A stretch of 64,000 nt of DNA from Sulfitobacter mediterraneus. GTDB taxonomy: Bacteria; Pseudomonadota; Alphaproteobacteria; Rhodobacterales; Rhodobacteraceae. Both the position numbers and the translations under genes were made by a program. The notes under the pieces were generated by a model. That model searched no databases, had not been told where the DNA came from, and worked only from the letters and a program-made list of their open reading frames with translations. Shown here one piece after another: positions 9,170-16,907 of this stretch. Each line of letters starts with the position of its first letter. Position 1 is the stretch's first letter. The stretch lies in NCBI RefSeq assembly GCF_016801775.1, contig NZ_CP069004.1, positions 1,550,001-1,614,000 on the forward strand, written 5' to 3'.

Positions 9170-10036
9170 ATGAGTACAATTTTCCCGTCCCTTGACCACA
9201 TCCCGGCCTTTCACGCGGTTATGACAACCGGCAGCCTCAGTGCGGCCGCCCGCAATTTGCGACTGGCGCAGCCCACCGTGCGCCGCCACATCGAAGCGCT
9301 GGAACAAGAGTTGAACACCCAGTTGTTCACCCGCGCCGCCAACGGCCTGACCCCGACCTCCATGGCCGAGACACTTTTGCCACTGGCCCGCGCCGTGCTG
9401 GAAGAGGCAGCGGCCATGCACCGGGCGGCCTCCGCGCAAAAGGACGCGCTGTTGGGTATTGTGCGCATTACCTCCAGCCGAGTTGCAGCGGCCCATGTTT
9501 TGCCGCCCCTGCTGGCTCGGCTTGCCAAAGACGCGCCCGGCCTGCGCTTCGAACTGGCCGCCACCGATCACGCCGAAGATCTGACGCGCCGCGCCGCCGA
9601 CATCGCCTTGAGGTTTACCCCGCCCAGACAGCAATCCCTGATCGCGGCGCCCTTGGGCGCGGTCGAGGTAGGTCTCTTTGCCCATCCCGATCTTGATCTG
9701 CCGGACAGGATGGACAGCCTGCACAATGTCCCCTTCATTGCAGACGACCGCGAAGGCATCATTCTGCCTGCCATCCAAAGCGCCGGCGTGCCCCTGCCCG
9801 ATCACATCATCTTGCGCTGCGATGATCCCCTGTCGCAGATCGCGCATATCCAATCCGGTTTGGGCGTGGGGTTCTGCCAGGTCAAGCTGGCGACCCGCCT
9901 TGGGCTCAGGCGTGTCTTGCCGAATTGGACCTATGAGATGCCCGCGTGGCTGGTCCTGCACGAAGATCAATCGCGCATCGCCCGCATCCGTTTTGTTTTC
10001 GATTATCTCAAGGACGAATTGCGCCATTGGATGTGA
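9170..10036 (+). CDS. LysR-family transcriptional regulator
   Basis: A 288-residue LTTR. The N-terminal HTH (PAFHAVMTTGSLSAAARNLRLAQPTVRRHIEALEQ, written here only as its position, residues 10-45) is followed by the effector-binding domain with RITSSRVAAAHVLPPLLARL. An ATG at 9143 is an alternative start; 9170 gives the usual 7-10 residues before the HTH. It is divergent from the DUF4260 gene, the standard arrangement for an LTTR and its target. Confidence 0.88.
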   Translation: MSTIFPSLDHIPAFHAVMTTGSLSAAARNLRLAQPTVRRHIEALEQELNTQLFTRAANGLTPTSMAETLLPLARAVLEEAAAMHRAASAQKDALLGIVRITSSRVAAAHVLPPLLARLAKDAPGLRFELAATDHAEDLTRRAADIALRFTPPRQQSLIAAPLGAVEVGLFAHPDLDLPDRMDSLHNVPFIADDREGIILPAIQSAGVPLPDHIILRCDDPLSQIAHIQSGLGVGFCQVKLATRLGLRRVLPNWTYEMPAWLVLHEDQSRIARIRFVFDYLKDELRHWM

Positions 10037-10113
10037 CAGGCTTGCACCTGCAATCCGCCCGCGCCACAGTTGCCCTGCCCCGAGCGGCAGACCATCCAAA
10101 AGGGGACAGGACC

Positions 10114-10980
10114 ATGCGCATCGAAACAACAACATTGAACGGCCAATCCTTTTTTGTCCGGCACTGGGGGGATGAATCCCTGCCCAAAATGTTGATGCTG
10201 CACGGCTTTCCTGAATACGGCGGTTCATGGTCCGATCTGGCAGAGCGCCTTTCACATCGCTTTCACATCATCGCACCCGATCAACGCGGATATGGGCAAA
10301 GCTGGGCCCCTGCGGATGTCTCTGCCTATACCACCTCGGAACTGGTCAAGGATATGGCGGCCCTGATCGGGGATGATCCCTTGATCGTTCTTGGCCATGA
10401 CTGGGGTGCAGCGGTGGCTTATGGCCTTGCAATGTTCCGGCCTGAATTGGTGCAAAAGCTGATCATCATGAACGGTGTGCATCCGGCCCCGTTTCAACGG
10501 GCCATGGCCGCTGGCGGGCCGCAGACCGAAGCATCGCAATACATCCACTACCTGCGCAAGGACGGGTCCGAAGATCACCTTGCTGCCGACAATTTTGCCA
10601 AGTTACGGGCGTTGTTCTCTGCAAAAATGGATATGTCTTGGCTTACGGGGGCGACCCTTGAGACCTATCTGGCGGAATGGTCACGCCCCGGCAGGCTGCG
10701 CGGCATGGTCAATTGGTATCGCGCATCGCCCCTGCAAGTCCCCCTATCGGGCCAGTCGCTCCCGGATTTGCCCGCGTTTGATCCAGCCCGCCTAAAGGTG
10801 CGCTGCCCGCATCTGTTGATCTGGGGCAGCGATGATACCGCGCTCTTGCCCGCCGCCACTGAAGGGCTCGAGGAATTTGCCCGCGATCTGACAAGGGTAG
10901 AGATTGCAGGGGCGGATCATTGGCTGCACCACCAGAAACCCGATGAAGTGGCGCAGGCAATTTTGAGTTGGCTGGACTGA
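10114..10980 (+). CDS. Alpha/beta hydrolase, epoxide hydrolase/haloalkane dehalogenase-like
   Basis: A 288-residue alpha/beta hydrolase. The oxyanion-hole motif HGFPEYGGSW is at residues 30-39. The nucleophile elbow GHDWGA gives Asp96 rather than Ser, as in epoxide hydrolases and dehalogenases. The general-base His lies in ADHWLHHQ (about 269) and an acid candidate in IWGSDDTALLP. A strong Shine-Dalgarno (AGGGGACAGG) fixes the ATG at 10114. Epoxide hydrolysis fits the motifs better than ester hydrolysis; the substrate is unknown. Confidence 0.88.
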   Translation: MRIETTTLNGQSFFVRHWGDESLPKMLMLHGFPEYGGSWSDLAERLSHRFHIIAPDQRGYGQSWAPADVSAYTTSELVKDMAALIGDDPLIVLGHDWGAAVAYGLAMFRPELVQKLIIMNGVHPAPFQRAMAAGGPQTEASQYIHYLRKDGSEDHLAADNFAKLRALFSAKMDMSWLTGATLETYLAEWSRPGRLRGMVNWYRASPLQVPLSGQSLPDLPAFDPARLKVRCPHLLIWGSDDTALLPAATEGLEEFARDLTRVEIAGADHWLHHQKPDEVAQAILSWLD

Positions 10981-10983
10981 TCC

Positions 10984-11592
10984 CTATTTGTGGCCCCAAT
11001 CGTCCGGGTCGTCCGAATTGCCGGGGCTGAGGCCGATGATGTCACCATCCGTGGAACACCCAAGCCCGAGAACCGTGCGGTTGGCATAGGAGAAATAAGC
11101 GCTGACCTGATTGATCTCCAGAATTTCACCGTCGTCCCAACCCGCATCGCGCAGCGCCTGCACATCGGCCTGTACCATTTGCCCTGCTGCTTGCGTCAGC
11201 TTTTGCGCATAGACCATAGCCGCTCTTTGCGCATCATCCAGCGGTGCCGCCGCCACATCACGCGCCGTGATCGCCCCGCGGATCGCATCCGCCCGCGCAT
11301 CATCACGCAAAAGACGTTTCATTCCGGCAAAGTGATGCTCCACACAATAGCTGCAATCATTGAGAGATGACACCCAAACGCCCAGCACCTCCAAGAACCA
11401 TTTGGGGATCTGGTTGTCCTTGTGATGCAGCACATATTTGTAGATCGCCATATGCCCCTCCATCGTGTGAGGACGCAGCGAATGCATCTTCATGATGTTG
11501 TCGACATTGTTGTTCGGCCCCGTAACCCGTTGATAAAGCTGCTTGAGCTTGCCGGTTGCCGCGTCAAAGGGAATGGTCTTGATCCAAGGCAT
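10984..11592 (-). CDS. Carboxymuconolactone decarboxylase/AhpD-like peroxidase-related protein
   Basis: A 202-residue all-helical protein of the AhpD-like superfamily. The redox motif CSYCVEHH gives Cys80, Cys83 and His87 (CxxCxxxH), the proton-relay arrangement of AhpD-type peroxidases. AAAGGAGG before the ATG at 11592 decides the start. It is convergent with the alpha/beta hydrolase (3 nt between stops) and diverges from the toxin-antitoxin remnant. Alkyl-hydroperoxidase activity is inferred from the family. Confidence 0.85.
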   Translation of the reverse strand: MPWIKTIPFDAATGKLKQLYQRVTGPNNNVDNIMKMHSLRPHTMEGHMAIYKYVLHHKDNQIPKWFLEVLGVWVSSLNDCSYCVEHHFAGMKRLLRDDARADAIRGAITARDVAAAPLDDAQRAAMVYAQKLTQAAGQMVQADVQALRDAGWDDGEILEINQVSAYFSYANRTVLGLGCSTDGDIIGLSPGNSDDPDDWGHK

Positions 11593-11672
11593 TGGTGCCT
11601 CCTTTATGGTTTTTCCACACACTGCGTCCATGGATGGATCACTGCAAGACCCCTTTCAAAAAGCACATTCTA

Positions 11673-11828
11673 ATGGATATCACGATATGTATTTTCGGGT
11701 ATTCTGTGCCCGCAGAGGCGAAGTTGCAGGAAGAGCCACGTTATGCCACGCTGGATGAAGTGATGCAGAGTATTGCCGCAACCCGCGATCAAACCCAGCC
11801 TGTTCTCGATTACCTGAAAGATAAATGA
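11673..11828 (+). CDS. Small ORF before the Doc remnant, possible antitoxin
   Basis: A 51-residue reading frame whose TGA overlaps the ATG of the following Doc gene (ATGA at 11825-11828), the classic antitoxin-toxin junction. The C-terminal half (RYATLDEVMQSIAATRDQTQPVLDYLKDK) is charged and helical, as expected for a toxin-wrapping tail. The N-terminal part does not look like a complete DNA-binding domain, so the gene may itself be truncated. I do not recognise it as Phd. The role is inferred from position alone. Confidence 0.45.
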   Translation: MDITICIFGYSVPAEAKLQEEPRYATLDEVMQSIAATRDQTQPVLDYLKDK

Positions 11829-12205
11829 GCTTTCGCCTTCTGAATTCGGAACTGGTCGAAGCCATTCACGATGCCGTTCTGAATGCCGGTGAACTGCAAG
11901 GGTTTGTCGGCGACAAATCCATTGATGGGGCGTTGGCGCGAATCGATATCCGATAGGTATATGGGCTGATCACCGACAGTTTTGACCTGGCCGCCGCTTA
12001 TTGTGTCGCGATCTCGACCGGGCATGATTCTAACGATGCAAACAAACGCACCGCCTACAAATCCATGATCGTTTGCCTGCACCTCAAAGGCATTCGCATC
12101 GCCCATGAAACCATCGAAGCCGGCGATCTGATCCGCAATGCGGCGCAGCGGCGGCTGGATGAAGATGATTTGGCCGCGTGGTTGCGCAAGAAGGCTGTGG
12201 ATTAA
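11825..12205 (+). pseudogene. doc: Doc (death-on-curing) toxin gene interrupted by an in-frame TAG
   Basis: The frame encodes a 126-residue Fic/Doc-type protein if one amber codon at 11954-11956 (codon 44) is read through. Before it: LNSELVEAIHDAVLNAGELQGFVGDKSIDGALARIDIR; after it: VYGLITDSFDLAAAYCVAISTGHDSNDANKRTAYKSM. Doc kinases inactivate EF-Tu using an HxFx(D/N)xNKR motif. Here it reads HDSNDANKRT, so the conserved Phe is Ser. A TTG-to-TAG change in an xRLVYG-type stretch would explain the stop. The stop plus the altered motif point to an inactive toxin; sequencing error or readthrough are alternatives. Confidence 0.72.
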
Positions 12206-12276
12206 CCGCGCAAACGCATTGCCGGAAGCCGCGCAGCCTGTCAAAATGGCCGGCACATATAAGAAAGAGCAGCCTC

Positions 12277-14235
12277 ATGTCCGATCTTCTCACCGGAACA
12301 CAGCCCAGCAAAGAATACGATGCCTCCTCCATCCAGGTGCTGGAGGATATGGAACATGTGCGCCTGCGCCCCGGTATGTACATCGGCGGCAAGGATGATC
12401 GCGCCTTGCACCACATGGTGGCCGAGATTGTCGATAACTCCATGGATGAGGCCGTCGCGGGCCATGCCACCTGGATCGAGCTGGAATTGCATGAAAACGG
12501 CCATGTCACGGTGCGCGACAATGGCCGCGGCATTCCCACCGATCCGCACCCCAAAGACCCCAGCAAATCGGCGCTTGAGATCATTTTCTGCACGTTGAAC
12601 GCAGGCGGCAAGTTTTCCGGTGACAGTTACGAGACATCTGGCGGCCTGCACGGCGTTGGCTCGTCGGTCGTGAACGCCCTGTCGGACCATCTGCGCGTGG
12701 AAGTGGCCCGCAATCGCGAGCTTTTCGCGATGGAATTCTCGCGCGGCATTCCCCAAAGCAAACTGGAGAAGGTTGGCGCCGCCCCCAACCGCCGCGGCAC
12801 AGCGGTGACGTTCCACCCCGATCCGGAAATCTTTGGTTCGCTGAAGCTAAAGCCTGCCCGGCTTTTTGCCATGGCGCGATCCAAGGCCTATCTGTTTTCG
12901 GGCGTCGAGATTCGCTGGAAATGCGGGCAGGATGACGGCACCACACCGCAAGAGGCCAGCTTTCACTTCCCCGGCGGCCTGTCGGATTACCTGAACGAAA
13001 CCTTAGGTGGATCAACCACTTATGCCGATGCGCCTTTTGGCGGCATGGTGGATTTCAAGGAGAAATTCAACACCCCCGGCAAGGTCGAATGGGCCATCAA
13101 CTGGACCCCGTCCCGCGACGGATTCATCCAGTCTTACTGTAACACCATCCCCACCCCCGAAGGCGGCACCCATGAGGCCGGTTTCTGGGCGGCGATCCTC
13201 AAGGGGATCAAGGCTTACGGCGAATTGGCCGGCAACCGCAAGGCCAGCACGATCACCCGCGAGGATCTGATCACCGGTGGCTGTGCGCTTGTCTCCTGCT
13301 TTATCCGCGAGCCTGAATTTGTCGGCCAGACCAAGGACCGCCTTGCCACCACCGAAGCGCAGCGGATGGTCGAAAACGCCGTGCGCGACCACTTTGACAA
13401 CTGGCTGGCCGCTGACACCAAATCTGCGGGCGCGATTCTCGATTTTCTGGTGCTGCGGGCCGAAGAGCGCCTGCGCCGCCGTCAGGAAAAGGAAACCGCA
13501 CGCAAGACCGCCACCAAAAAGCTGCGCCTGCCTGGCAAGCTGACCGATTGCACCAGCAAGACCCGTGAAGGCACCGAATTGTTCATTGTCGAGGGCGACA
13601 GCGCCGGCGGCTCTGGCAAGGGGGCACGCAACCGCAACAATCAGGCGCTTTTGCCGCTCAAGGGTAAGATCCTCAACGTGCTGGGCGCGGCGTCAAACAA
13701 ACTGACCACCAATGCCGAAATCAGCGATCTGTGCGAGGCTTTGGGGGTGGGCATGGGCACCAAGTTCAATCTTGATGATCTGCGCTATGACAAGATCATC
13801 ATCATGACCGATGCGGATGTCGATGGCGCCCATATCGCGGCGCTTTTGATGACCTTTTTCTTTACCCAGATGCGGCCCCTGATTGACGACGGGCATCTGT
13901 ATCTGGCCTGCCCGCCGCTCTACCGGCTGACCCAGGGGGCCAAACGTATCTATGTCGCTGACGATGCGGAAAAGAATTACTGGATGGAAAAGGGTCTGGG
14001 CGGCAAAGGCAAGATCGACGTGCAGCGGTTCAAAGGCCTGGGGGAAATGGATGCCAAAGACCTTAAGGAAACCACAATGGACCCCGGAACCCGCAAGCTG
14101 ATCCGGGTGACGGTAGACGAGGATGAACCGGGCGAAACCGGCGATCTGGTGGAACGTTTGATGGGCAAAAAGCCCGAGCTGCGGTTCCAGTACATTCAGG
14201 AAAACGCACGGTTTGTGGAGGAGTTGGACGTTTGA
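12277..14235 (+). CDS. parE: DNA topoisomerase IV subunit B
   Basis: A 652-residue GHKL-type ATPase subunit that with ParC decatenates daughter chromosomes. Seen in order: the ATP-binding region (EIVDNSMDEA, VRDNGRGIPTD, GGLHGVGSSVVNAL), transducer domain, TOPRIM motif EGDSAGGSGKGARNRNNQALLPLKGKI shown only in part as EGDSAGGS, the metal motif DADVDGAHI, and the C-terminal QRFKGLGEMD. ParE rather than GyrB is favoured by length and by the early SIQVLEDMEHVRLRPGMYIGG. The ATG at 12277 follows the Doc remnant by about 70 nt. Confidence 0.95.
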   Translation: MSDLLTGTQPSKEYDASSIQVLEDMEHVRLRPGMYIGGKDDRALHHMVAEIVDNSMDEAVAGHATWIELELHENGHVTVRDNGRGIPTDPHPKDPSKSALEIIFCTLNAGGKFSGDSYETSGGLHGVGSSVVNALSDHLRVEVARNRELFAMEFSRGIPQSKLEKVGAAPNRRGTAVTFHPDPEIFGSLKLKPARLFAMARSKAYLFSGVEIRWKCGQDDGTTPQEASFHFPGGLSDYLNETLGGSTTYADAPFGGMVDFKEKFNTPGKVEWAINWTPSRDGFIQSYCNTIPTPEGGTHEAGFWAAILKGIKAYGELAGNRKASTITREDLITGGCALVSCFIREPEFVGQTKDRLATTEAQRMVENAVRDHFDNWLAADTKSAGAILDFLVLRAEERLRRRQEKETARKTATKKLRLPGKLTDCTSKTREGTELFIVEGDSAGGSGKGARNRNNQALLPLKGKILNVLGAASNKLTTNAEISDLCEALGVGMGTKFNLDDLRYDKIIIMTDADVDGAHIAALLMTFFFTQMRPLIDDGHLYLACPPLYRLTQGAKRIYVADDAEKNYWMEKGLGGKGKIDVQRFKGLGEMDAKDLKETTMDPGTRKLIRVTVDEDEPGETGDLVERLMGKKPELRFQYIQENARFVEELDV

Positions 14236-14300
14236 GGGGTAAAAGCTCAATCCGTCCGTCGCAATACCCAACCCAGCATGCACATGCGCCACAGCTGCAT

Positions 14301-14329
14301 AGCCCCCTTCCCCCATGAGGGAAGGGGCT
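14301..14329. terminator. Stem-loop between parE and the cytochrome c gene
   Basis: AGCCCC-C-TTCCC (14301-14312) pairs with GGGAAGGGGCT (14319-14329): 11 base pairs with one bulged C and loop CCATGA. It lies about 65 nt after parE and 27 nt after the stop of the convergent cytochrome gene. The following bases (TCATTT on plus) are only mildly T-rich, so a bidirectional terminator is likely rather than certain. Confidence 0.6.
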
Positions 14330-14355
14330 TCATTTCGGCCAAACAGGGTAGCTGC

Positions 14356-14757
14356 TTACGGCTGTTCCTGAATGACCCCGAGGTAGGCCACCAGATCCAC
14401 AATCGCGCGGCTGGTCATGATCGGTTGGCCGGTTTCCGCCTTCAGCGGCGTGTCATCCCCCTCAAAGAACGGGCCATAAACCGGCATCGGTGATCCGTGG
14501 CTGACCAAGGGATCACGCCCGTCAATCCGTGTCACCACCCGTGTGACCGGGAACTGACCGTGCCGCGCCGTCAGATCGTTCAGCGGCGGCGGTTGCAGCA
14601 TCAAGGCCGGAGCCATCGGGCCATTGCCGCGCCCCTCCAGCCCATGACAGGTTGCGCAATGCGCATCATATAGCGCCGCACCTGCCCCTACATCCTGGGC
14701 CTGCGCCGCCCCCTGCATCATGCCAAAGGCCACCGCCGCGATCACAAGTCTTTGCAT
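14356..14757 (-). CDS. Small c-type cytochrome (monoheme, exported)
   Basis: A 133-residue periplasmic protein: signal peptide MQRLVIAAVAFGMMQGAAQA, then the heme motif CATCH (Cys34, Cys37, His38) and a likely Met ligand in GSPMPVYG. GGAGG 5 nt before the ATG at 14757 fixes the start over two upstream ATGs. It resembles the other small cytochrome at 15962-16372 in fold order and C-terminal helix (IVDLVAYLGVIQ versus LAGLLAYLEAIQR). The electron partner is unknown. Confidence 0.88.
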   Translation of the reverse strand: MQRLVIAAVAFGMMQGAAQAQDVGAGAALYDAHCATCHGLEGRGNGPMAPALMLQPPPLNDLTARHGQFPVTRVVTRIDGRDPLVSHGSPMPVYGPFFEGDDTPLKAETGQPIMTSRAIVDLVAYLGVIQEQP

Positions 14758-14889
14758 TCGATCCTCCATCGTTATCTGCCCCATCATATCGCAGCCCTCC
14801 ACCGCCCCGCCCTGCGCTGGATCAAATTTTGCAACTTGCGCCTGTGAATTGCCCCGCTAGGCTGCTGCCATTGCACCAGCGAGGCCGTT

Positions 14890-15291
14890 ATGACCCCGGA
14901 CATTGTCGAAACGTTTCTTTATGATCACTTCGCCCCATGGGTGCTGGCGCTCAAGCCAAAAGTGGCACAAGCCGATACGCAAAAGACCGTTCTGGAAATC
15001 CCGGTCACCGATGCCTTGAACCGTACAGGTGGCATTGTTTGTGGACAGGCACTGTCCGCTTTGGCGGACACTGCAATGGTCTTGGCCTGCGGTGCCCATG
15101 AGGGTCAGATGATCCCTGTCGGCACCGTCACTTTGGACACGCAATTCATGCGCCCCGCCAGTGGCGACAGCATCCGCGCCGAGGCGGAGATCACCCGCGC
15201 TGGAAAAAGCATGATCTTTGCCCGTTGTACACTTTACGCCGAACCCTCGGGCAAGGCCGTTGCCACCGCCACGGCCACTTTCGCCCGATGA
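14890..15291 (+). CDS. PaaI-type acyl-CoA thioesterase (hotdog fold)
   Basis: A 133-residue hotdog-fold protein. The central helix carries RTGGIVCGQALSALADTAMVLA, equivalent to the HGG..ALADTA region of PaaI thioesterases, and the strand VGTVTLDTQFMRPASGD follows. The substrate is not evident. The stop codon overlaps the ATG of the next gene (ATGA), so the two are probably translated together. Confidence 0.85.
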   Translation: MTPDIVETFLYDHFAPWVLALKPKVAQADTQKTVLEIPVTDALNRTGGIVCGQALSALADTAMVLACGAHEGQMIPVGTVTLDTQFMRPASGDSIRAEAEITRAGKSMIFARCTLYAEPSGKAVATATATFAR

Positions 15292-15965
15292 TCCGTATCC
15301 TGCTTGTTCTGGTGCTATTGGCTGGCTGTGGAAGGCCGCTGACCGACAACGAACGCGCCTATTTGACCACGATCCATGGCAGCTCGCTCGATATGGACAA
15401 GGTGCGCCTGCATGATGGCGCCCCCACCCGCGCCGTCACCTTTCGCCGCAAACCCCGCCCGCGCACCACCTGCCGAGAGCTGATCCTGCCCCCCGCGACC
15501 GACGCCATCGTGACCTCGAAACCTGCGGCTGTGGCGCTATATAACACCGTGCTGTTCGACAAGGATTGGTATATCGACGATTACCTGCCCGACTACCCGG
15601 ACCGGATCAATCTGATCGCGGCGATGTTGCTGGCCCATGAGATCACCCACATCTGGCAGTGGCAGAACCGCGCCACCACGGGATATTCACCGCTGCGGGC
15701 CGCTTCAGAACACGGCAACAAAGCTGACCCCTATCTATTTGATATCAGAGCAAACCCTAAGTTCGGAGAGTTTGGCTTTGAACAACAAGGCTCGATCGTC
15801 GAGGAATTTGTCTGCTGCCGCGCCTTGGCCCCGCAAGCGCCGCGTACCAAACGATTGCATGCGCTGATCGGTCAGGTGATGCCGGTGGCCCCGCTGCCTC
15901 AAAGCCGCGAACATGATGTCAGCCTGCCGTGGAAGGGCGTCAAAATCGACGGGATCTGCGGTTAG
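15288..15965 (+). CDS. Lipoprotein with an HExxH motif, putative metalloprotease-like
   Basis: A 225-residue lipoprotein: signal MIRILLVLVLLAGC with the lipobox Cys at 14. The centre carries LLAHEITHIWQWQ (His117, Glu118, His121), an HExxH zinc motif in a helix like the DUF4157-type peptidase fold. A downstream acidic helix (GSIVEEFVCCRAL) could supply the third ligand. It overlaps the thioesterase stop by four bases and its own stop overlaps that of the convergent cytochrome. Proteolytic activity is inferred, not shown. Confidence 0.75.
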   Translation: MIRILLVLVLLAGCGRPLTDNERAYLTTIHGSSLDMDKVRLHDGAPTRAVTFRRKPRPRTTCRELILPPATDAIVTSKPAAVALYNTVLFDKDWYIDDYLPDYPDRINLIAAMLLAHEITHIWQWQNRATTGYSPLRAASEHGNKADPYLFDIRANPKFGEFGFEQQGSIVEEFVCCRALAPQAPRTKRLHALIGQVMPVAPLPQSREHDVSLPWKGVKIDGICG

Positions 15966-16372
15966 CGCTGGATCGCTTCGAGATAGGCCAGCAGGCCCGC
16001 AAGAGCGCGCGGCGTGGGTGTCATCACCCCGTCCACATCAACCGGCACCAGATCATCCGCCATCGCGCCGCCGAACTGTGGCATTACACGGGCCAAATGC
16101 CCCTGCTCAGGATCGCCATAGATATAGCTGAGGGCGCGGGCGGTTGGAAATGTGCCACCGTTTGCGCGGGCAAGAAGCGTCAGATCGGTTGGCTTGCGAT
16201 CAAGCCCCGACGCCAGAGGCCCGTCACCCCGCCCGGAAGGCCCATGGCAGGACACGCAGTTTTCTGCAAAAAACGCCGCGCCGTCACCAGCCTCAGGCAT
16301 GGTGTTCGGCGCACAGGCCAACACAAGAGCACCTGCCCCGGCAAGGGCGAGAGTCGTCAAATAAGACCGCAT
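15962..16372 (-). CDS. Small c-type cytochrome, lipid-anchored
   Basis: A 136-residue protein with a lipoprotein signal (LALAGAGALVLAC, lipobox Cys20) and one heme motif CVSCH (Cys39, Cys42, His43); a Met ligand is likely in RVMPQFGG. It is probably attached to the outer face of the inner membrane or to the outer membrane. An FnrL-type box lies about 60 nt upstream (16432-16445), suggesting low-oxygen control. It resembles the cytochrome at 14356-14757. Confidence 0.88.
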   Translation of the reverse strand: MRSYLTTLALAGAGALVLACAPNTMPEAGDGAAFFAENCVSCHGPSGRGDGPLASGLDRKPTDLTLLARANGGTFPTARALSYIYGDPEQGHLARVMPQFGGAMADDLVPVDVDGVMTPTPRALAGLLAYLEAIQR

Positions 16373-16431
16373 GAAATTCTCCTGATCTGATGGCCTGCCA
16401 TCTATCCTTGTGTCTTTGCCTACAGCTGGCC

Positions 16432-16445
16432 ATGATCCAGATCAA
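16432..16445. promoter_or_regulatory. FnrL/FNR-type box
   Basis: ATGATCCAGATCAA matches the FNR consensus TTGAT-N4-ATCAA at nine of ten positions, and the CCAG spacer is common in Rhodobacter FnrL sites. It lies between the lipid-anchored cytochrome (start 16372, minus) and the YdcZ-like gene (start 16472, plus), so it could serve either; a cytochrome target is the more usual. Confidence 0.55.
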
Positions 16446-16471
16446 GTCACCACAGGAAGGCAGATTTACCA

Positions 16472-16906
16472 ATGGCACATTACGCCCTGATCATGCTCAT
16501 CGCCGGAATCGGCATTCCGGTTCTGGCCGCCCTGAACGCCGCTTTGGGCAGTTGGGTCGGATCACCTGCCGCCGCTGCAATGGTGCTGTTTGTAGTGGCC
16601 TTTGTCAGCTGTCTGGTGGTGGTTCTGGTCACTGGCCCGCATGCGCTGGACAGGTTCATAACCGCACCCAGGCATTTGTTTTTGGGCGGTGTTCTGGTCG
16701 CCTTCTATGTCTTGACCATCACCTTTATCGCCCCGCATTTCGGGGTCGGAAATGCCGTTTTCTTTGTGCTATTGGGGCAATTGATATCAGCCGCAGCGAT
16801 TGATCACTTTGGTCTCTTCGGGGCGCAGGTGTCCTCGCTGGGTCTGGCCCGCACAGGCGGGATCGCGCTGATGGCGGCCGGTGTCTGGCTGACCCAGCAG
16901 GTCTAG
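16472..16906 (+). CDS. DMT-family YdcZ (DUF606) membrane protein
   Basis: A 144-residue protein with five hydrophobic helices, the typical half-size DUF606/YdcZ unit. It opens with LIMLIAGIGIPVLAALNAALG, a conserved run of the family, and ends MAAGVWLTQQV. Such proteins dimerise to make a transporter; the substrate is unknown. It is convergent with the Ldh gene. Confidence 0.87.
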   Translation: MAHYALIMLIAGIGIPVLAALNAALGSWVGSPAAAAMVLFVVAFVSCLVVVLVTGPHALDRFITAPRHLFLGGVLVAFYVLTITFIAPHFGVGNAVFFVLLGQLISAAAIDHFGLFGAQVSSLGLARTGGIALMAAGVWLTQQV

Positions 16907-16907
16907 A

